Source: Notospermus geniculatus (taxonomy: Eukaryota; Nemertea; Pilidiophora; Heteronemertea; Lineidae). Taken from it: a stretch of DNA of 64,000 bases. This document shows, in pieces, positions 12,001-23,400 of this stretch. The stretch spans positions 1 to 64,000 of the forward strand of contig NMRB01001390.1 in NCBI GenBank assembly GCA_002633025.1, read 5' to 3'. Below the pieces are notes generated by a model. It searched no databases, was not told the DNA's origin, and saw nothing but the letters and a program-made list of their open reading frames with translations. Within the stretch, counting starts at the first letter, position 1; each line of letters begins with the position of its first letter. The translations under genes and the position numbers were made by a program.

Positions 12001-12537
12001 TTGTATTCATAAAGCGGTTCTATCATTAGAACTGTCTTAAGCCGGTTCCAAGTGTGGTCAACCACTGCACTTGGAACTGGCCTTAGACAGTTCTAACGAT
12101 AGAACCGCTTTATGAATATGACCTGTATCGTCATATTCATAAAGCAGTTCTATCGTTAGACCCGTCTTAGGCTAGTTCCAAGTTAGCCTAGTGGTGAAGC
12201 ACACTTGGAACCGGCCTAAGACGGTTCTAACGATAGAACCGCTTATGACCCATCGTGTACAAAGCCAGGATAAGACGAACGTTGAAAACAAAACTAAATA
12301 CTGCAAAAATCTTTGTATTTGCCTCATGTATGACTGCTCTGTAATCAGTTCTGACTAATTAGTTGTTTTGGTCTTTTCCAGCTCGCTCATTTAGACAAGT
12401 TGCCACCATATGAGGAATTGACCATGGAGCATGTACAACAATACTTCCCTGAGCAAGCTATCGATCCAGTCAACAAGCCTACTTTCTACCCACACACACC
12501 ACGTTACCAGCCCTCAGATCCCAAATTCATTCATTAA
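9088..12537 (+). CDS. ATP5PD: ATP synthase peripheral-stalk subunit d, mitochondrial (5'-truncated, internally duplicated)
   Basis: Subunit d is part of the stator stalk of mitochondrial F1Fo-ATP synthase on the matrix side. Phase-0 exons: 9088-9184 (PENLPKIDFTVYKSRLA then NSAMVDQFEKA), 9441-9518 (YGGLQVAYPKDKANIVGQID), 10113-10175 (AVETEQFIKETRKGIEEAKN), and the terminal exon 12382-12537 (LAHLDKLPPYEELTMEHVQQ then YFPEQAID, stop TAA 12535-12537). These match the vertebrate blocks LPENPPAIDWAYYK, VDDFEKKF and QVDAEEK in order. The N-terminal exon (presequence and first 40 or so residues) is not found between 8463 and 9087. A 1.4-kb tandem duplication adds second copies of two exons (10853-10930 and 11843-11905) and a broken terminal exon (10630-10689) with no stop or donor. 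All duplicated exons are multiples of 3, so including both sets would add 47 residues in frame. Identity is firm; whether this copy works is doubtful. Confidence 0.86.
9596..9762. mobile_element. 167-bp TA-flanked MITE (CAGTAGAACTCGCAT family)
   Basis: The inverted repeat CAGTAGAACTCGCATACGGC / ATATGCGAGTTCTACTG is flanked by TA, so it is a second Tc1/mariner-like family distinct from CAGTGGAACCTCC. Its partner in unit 2 (10997-11672) is interrupted by a 498-bp insertion. Confidence 0.88.
9784..9961. mobile_element. Tigger/pogo-like MITE, 178 bp, exact boundaries
   Basis: CAGTGGAACCTCCCTTAACG at the left end and AGAGAGGTTCCACTG at the right, flanked by TA on both sides. Unit 2 of the ATP5PD duplication has the empty site (GGAAGTAGTCG), which proves insertion at a TA with duplication, as in Tc1/mariner-type elements. 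Confidence 0.92.
10269..10392. repeat. Foldback element (ATTCATAAAGCGGTTCTA), first of a pair
   Basis: An almost complete palindrome: ATTCATAAAGCGGTTCTATC pairs with TAGAACCGCTTTATGAATAT. Another copy follows at 10397-10499, and the pair recurs in unit 2. Confidence 0.88.
10397..10499. repeat. Foldback element, second of a pair
   Basis: Same family as the neighbour at 10269-10392, with a shortened right arm (GAACCGCTTATGACC). Confidence 0.82.
10630..10689 (+). pseudogene. Broken terminal exon of ATP5PD
   Basis: It has the same acceptor and first 60 bp (LAHLDKLPPYEELTMEHVQQ) as the functional last exon, then changes abruptly to duplicated intron sequence. If used as a last exon it would read into CLHMNERYDT and replace the conserved C-terminus. 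Confidence 0.8.
11018..11515. mobile_element. 498-bp insertion inside a MITE, with about 10-bp target duplication
   Basis: The host MITE is split, with GCATACGGCC on both sides (11008-11017 and 11516-11525). The intact MITE at 9596-9762 is the empty site. Its ends are only weakly inverted (CAATCTCCAACGCAG against CAAACTCGCTAGCCCAG). There is no protein frame I can assign. The duplication length of 8-10 bp suggests a non-autonomous hAT-like or related element. Confidence 0.8.
11999..12123. repeat. Foldback element in unit 2, first of a pair
   Basis: Duplicated counterpart of 10269-10392 with a few compensating and non-compensating changes in the arms. Confidence 0.85.
12129..12250. repeat. 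Foldback element in unit 2, second of a pair
   Basis: Counterpart of 10397-10499 that retains about 19 more bases at its centre, so the unit 1 version carries a central deletion. Confidence 0.82.
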
Positions 12538-13200
12538 TATCAAGCTGATTAGTGCTGTCAATGTAAATGAGTGTAAATTTGATAACTGTAGATACAACCG
12601 TGATGAATGCTTTTCAAGTTTTGATGTGTCAGAACATAATTAAACAGGTTAATCCCACATTCTACCTGATATGGGACTTCTTCATTGTGACACATTCAGT
12701 GCCTAGAATCTGAAGAACTCCAAACAGTGAGTACTACAAACCAAAGATCCTGCCGTGTTGTACTGGTACTTCAACATCAAGCTTAACTGTCCCCACCTTA
12801 CCATGCACAGAAGTCGAGGAGACACAAGAAATGTGCTATAAAAATACTGATGTTAGGACCACTTACTTTAGAAATATCCTTGGGTTCATTCCATTGGACA
12901 TGGATGTATGATTCTTAGTATATTAAACTGTTTGAAAGTTGTGATAATTGCATTAGTTTGTCTTGTCTTCTTGGTTTCTCTAGTGCCCAACGTAACAATG
13001 TATCTGGCTCTGGCTACCCTTATCACCTGATAGAACTGAACTCGCCAATTAATTGGAAGTGACGAGCAAGGATGTTGTCTCTCAATCACTGTATCGGCCT
13101 GGATGCTGGGAGCCTGCAATAGAAGTTTCCCACGTGACGTCATCAAGGCCACATTGGCTGTCAAATTGACCATGTGTTTCCTGAAGGAACGTTCACGATG
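12538..13200 (+). other. ATP5PD 3' UTR and flank
   Basis: No further coding sequence is seen. Possible polyadenylation hexamers are the ATTAAA variants near 12640 and 12922. The remainder is ordinary unique-looking sequence. Confidence 0.45.
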
Positions 13201-14444
13201 ACATTATTTTGTGTGCTGCCTCGTCACGTCATGTCAGTCTGAGGGCCCTATTTACGCCAGTTTGTGTTATTTTGACGGCCAGTCACATGATTTGATGATG
13301 TCAGTGGGATTCCTCTATTCATCGTATCCATGATGTAGGCCCAGGCCTACATGACGTTGTGACGTTGCGCGTTTTTGCCCACCAGCTTCTTCAGCAAAGC
13401 AATGAATTTTGCCCACCACCTTTGCGTCATTACGGCGACGTCAGCAATTATGGCGGACACTGTCGGACTTACGTCGTGGATAGGATGAATAGAAAGGAAT
13501 GTGAACTGTGCAGAAATTGGTTACTTGCCTAAGTACGAACATGCCCAGAAAAGCAAATCAGATCCAATTATTAAGCATTGGGTAATGCACCACAATGGTT
13601 GATCTGGTAGTGAATTGATTTATTCACAGATCTCTGGCTTAATTTTGTTGTCTGAAAGGAATACACTACCAGTCGTTTGCTCAAAATAATGAAATGGAAA
13701 TACCAGTAAGCAAAACGATCGTTTGAGCAAATAAATTATTTATTAGCTTAAAATTACATACCGGTATATATTTCCCATTTACACTTCACATGGGTTAACA
13801 TGTAATTTCATATACACTGACATTCAGAAACATTTGAAACCAAGTTCTGTCTTTATCAGCTCCTAATGAAACTAGGCATTGGAGCAGAACTATGCAGCTT
13901 GCTTAGAAGACCAAGCTTAGAGACAATCCCTGGCTGTTGATGATAACAGATATCAGCACATAAGTACTTTTGATTCAGAAGTAGAAACTGATTCGAGGTT
14001 TTGGCACCAGATGGCAAGAAAAGCAGCCGAGTTGTTCAGGAAAGCTTTGGCACCATATGGCGAGAAGAGCAGCACAGGTGTCCACGAAAACTTAGAAGAG
14101 ACACAAAGACAGCACAAATACAGCACAGATACTAGCATTAACCTCTGCAACATCAACTTGCTAGATTTGAAGCTCAGCCAGACAGATAAGATTCCTTGTA
14201 GTTGCATCTACTTTATCTACAGGTTCTTGTGGTTCAATACTATACTAGGGGACCACAGATCCTTACACAGTTCACTGAAATGTTTTTCTATACATTCTCA
14301 GTGAAGTGTGTAAGGACTTATGGTCCCCTAGTATAGTATCAGGCCACAAGAACCTGTGCTTTATAATCAAAGATTTTTGAGCTACCAAGTCCGTCATATT
14401 AGAACTCAAGTTCTTCTTTTCTCCATTCTCTAGCACTGAAGTTG
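13201..14444 (-). other. UBE4A 3' UTR and flank
   Basis: AT-rich sequence at 13728-13745 reads AATAAATAATTTATT on the minus strand and could give UBE4A a 3' UTR of about 0.7 kb. That UTR would contain the long inverted repeat at 14221-14355. Around 13350-13480 the sequence is moderately GC-rich with CpG. No open frame of note. Confidence 0.45.
14221..14355. repeat. Inverted repeat in the probable UBE4A 3' UTR
   Basis: Arms AGGTTCTTGTGG and TACTATACTAGGGGACCA are repeated in reverse complement at the other end, with a loop near 14275-14300. In the UBE4A transcript it would form a long hairpin. It looks like a MITE of about 135 bp. Confidence 0.8.
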
Positions 14445-17400
14445 TCATGACTTGTCAGCATTCTTCTGTTTCTGTGCTGCCACCCAGGCCAGGATTTTCT
14501 TCTTGAGCTCATCCTGTGGAATCACCATGTCCATGGTCAGCGGGTCTCTGTTGAAGGGGTCGAACTGATCACTGGAAAAGAGGGAGAAAATGAACTATCT
14601 CCATCAGCTCGGAGGCAAATGAGAGTGGCAGTTTTTACTGAGAAGGAAACACGACAAACTATCATATGACCTAGGTGCAACTGGCTTGAAGTCATCTTTA
14701 CCAGTTTACATTAAGACTTGTCTTCCTGCCCATAAGGTCATTCTACGAACTACTACAACAATCCTACGGTAGCTCATGAAGTGACTCCAACACAAAACAT
14801 GACACCGTTACTCTGTACCTTAAGATATGCCTCGCTATAGTAGACCTATCTACAATCTGTTTAGAAGATGGTAGCATGACGGGATCCTTCATCAGTGACC
14901 CCATGATTGGATCCAAGAATTCATCCGGGGCATCGTATGTGGCCTCATCCTCTTCTTCCATCTCCTCAGCAAATGCCTAAAAGATGATGTGACAGGTAAC
15001 TCATGTTCTAAATCTACTTGAACCAAGGATTGTGATGAACCGGATGAATGCTTTTACTGGTAACATTACGAACCAAGGGAGAGCTATCACTGTGTGGCAA
15101 AGCACGGTCCAGACAACTGCCACAATTTTGAGGGATACCCCCTTTGACTGACACCAAATGTTCAAAGCCTCTTACCCGAACTTTATCAGCCAGACCATTC
15201 AGTTCCTGCATCATGTAAACAGGACTCCTGATCCGATTCAAAACATCAACAGCTTGTACGAACAGTTCAGGTGAATACGATCGTCCATCCCTTGAAACTG
15301 CTTGGCAGAAATTATCATCTTTTCCTAAGTTCAAGTAAATCTTGCAGATGTTGGAGACAAGTTCCTGTGGCTTGAATTCAAGTTCATCGAGATTGTTGAC
15401 TTTGAAATTCTTCCGCTTTGGACCAACCTGAAGAAGACAACAATGGGCAATTTATCAAGTCTGGTTATGGCTTGGGATGACTTCAATAATTACAACTGGG
15501 ATGAAAGTCCAAACTTTGGATTTTGTGTTAATAGTGATGAGGAGATATTTACCAAATGGAGAAGAAAGTAGTTAAGCATGGCTGCCACCCTGTCGACCAT
15601 GACAGGGTTGGTCCAGATTGACTTGATATCCCTGGTCAGCATCTCAATGGTGTGGACGGTATCATTACCCATGGAGTTATGGTAACGGCACAGCATTTCA
15701 AGATGGCGGTAGTTCATATCGCGTTCTTGGCGTTGGTCTGGCGGCAGGGAGGTCCATTCCCCTCTCTCCTTCTCTGCCTGTTGGTCCTTGATCTGTGTCA
15801 GGTACTGAAAGAAGATCCATCAACATGAAATATGGAGGATCAGAGCAGGAGTGTTTTGAGATTAGTCATTACTTTTCCTGCTCCCTCAACTTTGGGAGCA
15901 GTGGAGGATCTCGAACTGGGGATCGAACCCAGAACCACAGCAGTGACAGGCACCAATGTTTTTACTGCACCACTATGACAGCTCACAGCGATCACTTACA
16001 CTGAGAGCCTCATCCAAGAGAAATATGGCATCATTGACTAGAATGTTGATGAAACGCAGGAAGAGAGGTGGATTTGTGGCTTCTATATCCCCTTCAGCTT
16101 CTCGGGCTAATCTCTGGAAGGAACAAGCAGAGGTTATGCCAATGGGAAACCTACATACAGGCCTTCACAAACCTGAGATTTTTGCATCAGAATGACCGCC
16201 ATCTGTGGTTTATCTGTAGTTTTAGGCAAAAGATTTTTATGAAACAGAGGCATGAAACCCACGAGTTAGAATGCAATTGTATGTACATGTAGTTGAGGGT
16301 ATGATTGCGAGCACTTGATAGGAAGGCCCTTGTGTGTTTGCTGCTACTATGAGCATTTCAGACCCCCAAACATGCTTGAAACTCTGTGACGACCATCCAA
16401 ATGCCCAGGGTACAACAGACCATTTACCTGTACAACAGATTTATGGATGTCAATATTCCACATGTGTTCTAGCACCAGGTACATAGGATGTCTGTAGTTG
16501 AATTTCTGTTCAAATTCCACGCTCTGTCCTGTCATCTCGATGCTGACGAACACATGGAGCAGTGTCCGTGCCAACTCTTCAATGTGTGGATGTTGGATGA
16601 AAATCTGTTCACGGTGAAAGCTGGAAACGAAAGGGAGAATTTTCTATAGAATTTCAACAAAGACCAAGCAAGACTGATGAGGCCTAGTGACCGTAAAAGC
16701 AGATGAAGACGACCATACTTGGAAATGCCAATGCCAGCATCCTTGTGGGGAGTGAATGCCTCCAGAGCTTCAGCAAGTCGAGCTCGTAGGTGAGAGGGTT
16801 CTTCATACGTTCTGGACTTCCCATGAACACCAGGACCATCGTGAACAGATCTTCAAGGCTCTGGCCCATCATCTGAAAGTAGGGATGTCGTATAGTCAAA
16901 CGAAAGTAAGAAGTGATGCTTGATATTGAACAGAAGATCGTGAGAAGGTATGGGGACAAAGGGAAGGAAAAGCAGGTCTATGACCTTATAGTGTATGCAT
17001 CATACCTCAAAATTCTCGTCTTTGAACCTCCGCAGGAATATCATGAAGTCGATCACATTGTTTATAACAAACTCTGGCAGACAAGTCAAACATGACGGCA
17101 CATCCTCTGTCAGTGGGAATGTGATTGGTTGGAGTAGGGCCCGGTCATTCTGGGTTGCAGCGTGGCTGAGGAACTTGGCCGTTGATGTCTGTAGCAGGGA
17201 CATGAGTTCAAGCATACGTGGTTCTGTCAGGGCCGCTTTCAGACACAGGTAGAATGTCATACCTGAAATAATACAAAAGATAGAGGATCAGAAGGAATGT
17301 CTATCCTGAAAGGGGGAAATTATGGGTCTGGAATTTGAGAGAAAACCTGGTCATTTTGACTGCCTGTTGCCCAGGCCGACACCATCATGGCTTCCACAGA

Positions 17401-20400
17401 ATGGTATCTTGAAATGAAACACTGACCCCTGTCCATCCTTTCTCTGACCCTCTGTCCAGGCTCCATGTCTGTAGCCCCCTGCAACTGTATATCCTGGTAC
17501 AGCCGTTGCATCCTGTGTAACTCGGAGCTCAAACGGACAAACTTGTCATTGACGACGTGGAACCCAAGATTCAAGCATCGGTGGGTGATGAAGAAACATT
17601 CGGTGATGAAGTTGAATATGGTGGAATCTGGTGCTGTCCTCTCTCCTGTAGCTGGGATGAGGCAGGTTTCCTCAACTAGGCCTGAAATCAAGTGGAGGAG
17701 AATAAAGTGATATCCTACCCACATACCATGGCGTTACTGCCATGGAAAGCTAAATAACTTGTCTGAGGAGTTTACCGTAGGTTATCTGCTGCAATCAGTG
17801 TAATCAGCCGATGTCACACTTACCCCAGTCTTTCCAGAAACATTTCTGGGGAACTCATGGAGCAGCTCATTCAGCACTCACTTGATCCTTTCAGACCAGT
17901 GGAAAGAACTGATTGGTGACCTGACTGGGAACCGAACTTGTGGCCTAGGCGTATTGGTTATGAGTCTGACGCCCTTGGTATTGCACCACTTTGCTCCTCA
18001 AAGCCTACCTACCTCTCATGTGCACGTTCCTAGTCCTACCATCGGCTGCGTCAACAACATTTGTGATGGTGTACTCTGGACTGACTGTCATCAGTTTCTT
18101 GGTGTTCTCTGGCACACAGAACGGCTGACACAGCCTCAAGAGGACAGCACACAGGTTCATGAAGAAGCCATCACTGCAGTTCATCTGGTTGTAGATCTGT
18201 GGCATCTGGCTGGACCAGAGCTTGGCTCGCCCTAGAACAGAATCAAAACACTTGATAAGGACACTTACAGTAACTCATCTGCCTCCATGCTGGAGCGGAT
18301 ATAACTTCTCGGGTGAAGTTTTCTGAAAGCCTTGGCAATAAATTGCAAAGAATTTGAAGAAACATTCTTCAGATGGTTGATGGGAACAACATTTCTTCAA
18401 ATATTCTTCAATCAATCCAATAGGTTGTGAGAAAATTTGGTAAGAGATGGCGTCTGCTGAGTTCTGGCAAACGGCTCTAACACATCCTACTTACCAGCAT
18501 TAGCATGAATACAATTCCCAACCCACTCCAGCATGAGGTGTTTGCTGTCTCCCTTCGTTGACAGGAGACTGTAGATGATCACGTACAGTTTCTCATTCAG
18601 TAGAGCCAGGCGCTGAAGTAGGAGGGACACAAATAATGAGTGATGAGGGGCTAAACAAGAGTCAAGGTCATCGCTGAGTCTTGACTGGACTTTTTTGTGT
18701 TTTCACCCTGTTGCACAGCATTTTAAGGATGTCATGACACGACGTCCCCCCTTGAATATCCTCAAATAAGGGTTGGATAAATGGATCTGTAACAGATCTA
18801 TTGACCCACCTCCCAGATTCTTGCCTCCAGTGCATTGTGCTCTTGTGTTGGTTGAGCAGACGGCTTGTCGAAGAACTCATACGGCCCCATCTCATTCTTG
18901 ACAATACAGCTGAGGGAGAGCAACGAACCAAGGAGTGTCATCTCATACGCCTTGGCATTCTTCACATCTGCTACCCTGTTGAACTGTAGGAATGCCTGCA
19001 AATGGAAAGTATTAGGAGGTCAAACATGAATTTAACACTCGGGTGGTGTTATGTCACCAACAACCTGATGTCAAGCTCTACAATACAGATAATAAAGACA
19101 ACCTACTCTGATACACAACGTCAGTCCAGGTTCAACCCTCGACTTGGGTAGGAGTGCTGATGAAACCAGAACGTCACGGAGAGCATCTTACCTCGGACAA
19201 ACATGGTATTTTACTCTCCGTAAAGAACTCAACCGTGTTGATGATGCTGATGTCAAGCTCTACAATGCAGATAGCTTAATGGCAAAGACAACATACTCCG
19301 ATACCCAACGTCAGTCCAGCTTCAACCCTCAATTTGGGTAGGAGTGCTGACAGATCAAACTAGAATGTCACGGAGAGCATCTTACCTCAGACAAACATGG
19401 TATCTTACTCTCCGTAAAGAACTCAACCGTGTTGATGATGCTGTGTAACTCGGGGTGGAAGATGGTCGGTTCCTTGGTGATCTTCTCCTTCAGGCCTGTC
19501 AGTATCGGGCTGATGATGTTAACGAGGGGACCGTCTTCCTTGTGCTTGTCAACCTCGAGGAGGACTGTCTTCAGGAAGTCTCTCGTCACAGCATCCTCTA
19601 AAACATGAGAAGATGAAACTTGAACTAATCAAAATTCCAAATCAAATCGAAATTGACAACAGGTTGATTTGTATCCCATTTATTTTCTGTTCACAAGGTG
19701 GATGAAACTTGGGGTCTACTTAAGTGCAGAACAAGGATTTGGGAAGAGGGATAGTGCTCACTCCATTCACCACTGCACAAAGACTGGTGTGGTGACGAAG
19801 GGAGCGAGTTTTAAGACCACTAATTACCTCAGGATGGGGATTTTGAGGTCTTCAATATTCAAATTACAGTTGCATTTTGAGGTCTTCAATATTCAAATTA
19901 CAGTTGCATTTTAGGATATTTTTCAGAGTCACTCTCTTTGCCCATTCTGAATCCGCTGTTGGTAGCACAATCCCAGGTGCACTACTCACCTGTACTTTCT
20001 GTCACCAAACTGGCCAGCTGTTGGATGGGCTCCTGACCAAAATATATCTCAGGTTGTTGAAGACAGGTCCTGGCATTCAGGATGATCACATCCTGGCATT
20101 TAGTGATGTCGTCTTGTGAAGCCTAGAAAGAGAAGATGAACATAGGGCACGTTTTACTTCTTGTATCTCATAACAGAGTGGGGCGTGCTTGGGTTGACAG
20201 TTTCAACTCTCTCATCTGGTCACTGCGAGAGTGTCACGAGTTTGATATTATCACCATATATTGGACATCATAAAACCACAACTTTTACTGTAGTATTGAA
20301 TACACAGGGTTGGAGCTAGCTCAAAATATCTTTTCGCCAAAACTTTAGCCAAGTAGGATCGCGGTTAGCCAAATAATAAGTTCTCCAGTCAAAGATTCCG

Positions 20401-23400
20401 TGGATATGACTTCAAGGTGCCATGTTTCAGGTTTATACAGTTACAGAATTAGCCAATTTTTTAGCCAGTTCCCCCCCAAAATTCGCCAAATTGGAGGGTT
20501 AGTAGCCACTGGCGATTTGGTGAGTGGGTAGCATGATCCCTGAATACATGAAAAGAGTCATACTACGTAAGCTAAGCAGATCTATCTTCTTTACCACTTA
20601 CACCACTAAATCACAATACCACCTGTAGCTGGCAGAATAGATCATTTCTTTCAAACCCCACATTTCCACATTAGCTTCTGAATACTGAAGCCCCAACCAT
20701 ATCAGGCAAAGTGCGGCCAAAAATCTGCGGATACTGAGTCAGTTACAATAGATGCGTTGAGCTGTATTGGCAGCCAGATGAATGCTCCCCCAGCAAATCT
20801 TCTCACAAACTGAATGCCAGAAGCCACAACTTAGCAAACTCCCATTCAACTGGAGTATCATCACCGTGTGGACATTGCTAGGGGCTCGAATCGAAGCCAT
20901 AAATGTCGGTATGACATCCCAAACAAACAATAGAGAGCTAGAGATATAACAGTTTTACACCTTTTGTCAGAAGGATGTAGCATCATTGGTGACATTTCAA
21001 AACAACCAGAGACCTAACCCTCTGTGAAATGAAGACAAGAAGGCTGTCAGAATGGTGAAGTGCAAACATTAGTGTCTGTCACCTCTGATGTTGCAGGTTT
21101 GATTCCCATCTCCTCCCCATGACAAAGAGAGGACGACTACCCGTCGAGGTGTCAGAGTGGGGCAGTGGAAACATCGGTGCCTGTCACCTTCATGGTTCCC
21201 CCTGCTGTAGGCCTACATTTCACCCAATATTGTCTGAACAGCCAATAATGCTGATTTAGGCATTTTCTCAACTAATATTTAATTTAGTCTGCTTTCAACA
21301 CAGTATTACTCCAGTACTCTTGCGCAGCCGGCCGTTTAGTTCCACAGTACTGCTACACAAATCTTATCGGATCCCCAGATTCGAAACATCGGCTTGGTGA
21401 CCAAGACTATTACTCCAGGTGCTCCGGTCTCCCCCTACATGTTTACGTGTTTGTGTAGTTGTGTGTTCTCAAAGGGTTAATCATTTATCCCGAGGGTGAG
21501 CCAGTGATTACAACCTGTTACTCATCATTGCTTGTTTTTTATGCTGATATCATTATCTGGACCTATCACAGCAGATGTGACCAAAGATTGTTACCATGGT
21601 AATCAGAGGGTAACTTACCGACCAAAGGTTCCAAATAAACACAATTATTGGCCATTTTTTCATGCTATTAGCAGCATCAGGATGAAAAAGAGGTGCGATT
21701 GTGGTTTGGTTGCAGATGTTGTTGACAGAAATGCTTCTGATGAATGGTAATCATCAGTTTCCATTGTAGTTTTTCTCCTTTCCTTCATGTTTATGCATGG
21801 GGGTATTACCATTTTTTTCTGACTCGGCCACTCCAGCCTCGGCAACTGGGAGTTTAAAAATGACTGATACCATGGCAACAGTGGTATGAATTCCATCACA
21901 CTGTCAAGAAATGGTGGAATAGACAATTAGACATACACCTTGCCTCTGCCCTGTGGACCTGGTGAGTGATGCCACTAGTTGCTCAATCCTATAAACACCA
22001 CTTAGCTCTGGTGCAACTTTCAGTGAGACCCATGACACAAAAGGTCTGCCCATAGCTTTCTATGGTTAGTTGCCTGTAGAGAACAAATTCATATGGAAAC
22101 TGTTGTCACCTTGATCTGTAAACTCCCTACGCCCCTCCTTTGGTTTACTCGCTCTCTCTACTCGTGGAGAGCGAGAAAATCGAAGGGGGCGCGGTACACA
22201 ACTGCGTAGGGAGTTTACTCGATCTGGTACTGACGAAGTTGATGGCTCAGGTACATTTGTAAGAACCAAACATGCTGAAGTTTTCATTGTCTGACGACTT
22301 GGGACTTCGAAATGTCATTCTTTAATCTGTGGGCTCTGTGAATACTGGGACACAACAAGGAACATGGGCCTTGTTTGAAAATCAGAATTATAAGACCCGA
22401 TGCATTATGGATGACGTCAGGAATTGCCATCAAGTGGTAAAGCATACAGGAATACAGAATAGCATGACAAGAAGACCCAAGGGTTAGACTCGGCAATGAA
22501 ACTCATAACTAAAGATGGATTTCCATATCAGGATAAAACAAATATACGGAACTGTTCTCTGGTTGTGGAGTAGACATGTCGCTTCATAAATCAGTTAGGT
22601 ATGAATCATCTCAACTCAAGAGAGTAATAACCGAGGGGTATATCGCTCAAATGATGAAGTCACATCTTGATCAATTATGCCAGTACACAGAGCTAACATG
22701 ACGTGAATACCATTCAACACTTGTCTATGTCTAAGTTATGGGACAAACAAAGGCAGCAATGTATTCTGCCTGAAGTGCATCACATCATGCTAACCTCAAA
22801 TACGAGAAGTCTAGTCTGGATCACGATGTAGCCACCCTATGCTCATTGTCCTAGGTCATCCTCGACAAAGTCAGCAAGCAGCAGCTCCATGCTTCCTGTC
22901 CTACATCATCCTAGCAAATCAGAAGCCCCATGCTCCCTGTCCTAGGTCATCCTAGACATAGTTATCATGCAACAGCCTCATGTTCCCTGTCCTAGGTCAT
23001 CCTAGACAAAGTCAGCATCCATGTCCTAGGTTATCCCAGACAAATCAACAGGTAGCAGCCCCACACTCCCTGTACTCAGTCATCCTAGACATAGTCAGCA
23101 TGCAACAGCCCCATGTTCCCTGTCCTAGGTCATCCTAGACATAGTCGGCATGCAGCAGCTCCAAGCTGTCCTAGGTCATCCTAATCATAGTCAGCATGCC
23201 CAAACTCCCCATCCTAGCTCACCCTATATAGTCAGCATGCAGCAGCCCCATACTCCCTGTCCTAGGTCATCCTAGACATAGTCAGCATGTAGCAGCCCCA
23301 TACTCCCTGTCCTAGGTCATCCTATAGACAAATTCAGAATGCCGCGGCAACTCCACATTCTCATTTCATGACATACAACGGAGGGAACTGAACACCCTCT

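Larger units (their letters stand above)
10690..12441. repeat. Unit 2 of ATP5PD internal tandem duplication
   Basis: Direct repeat of 9278-10689 that lacks the Tigger-like MITE and gains a 498-bp insertion (11018-11515). It continues at 12442 into the intact end of the terminal exon, so the second unit is the one that can be translated to the stop. Confidence 0.9.

Noticed and set aside
14819-14976. Assignment of the U-box gene to UBE4B
   Set aside because: The N-terminus ([11 protein letters not shown]), SRCVYLSEL...QTWLDF and NVHMRG...EETCLIPA segments match UBE4A, and the total of about 1045 residues fits UBE4A better than UBE4B.
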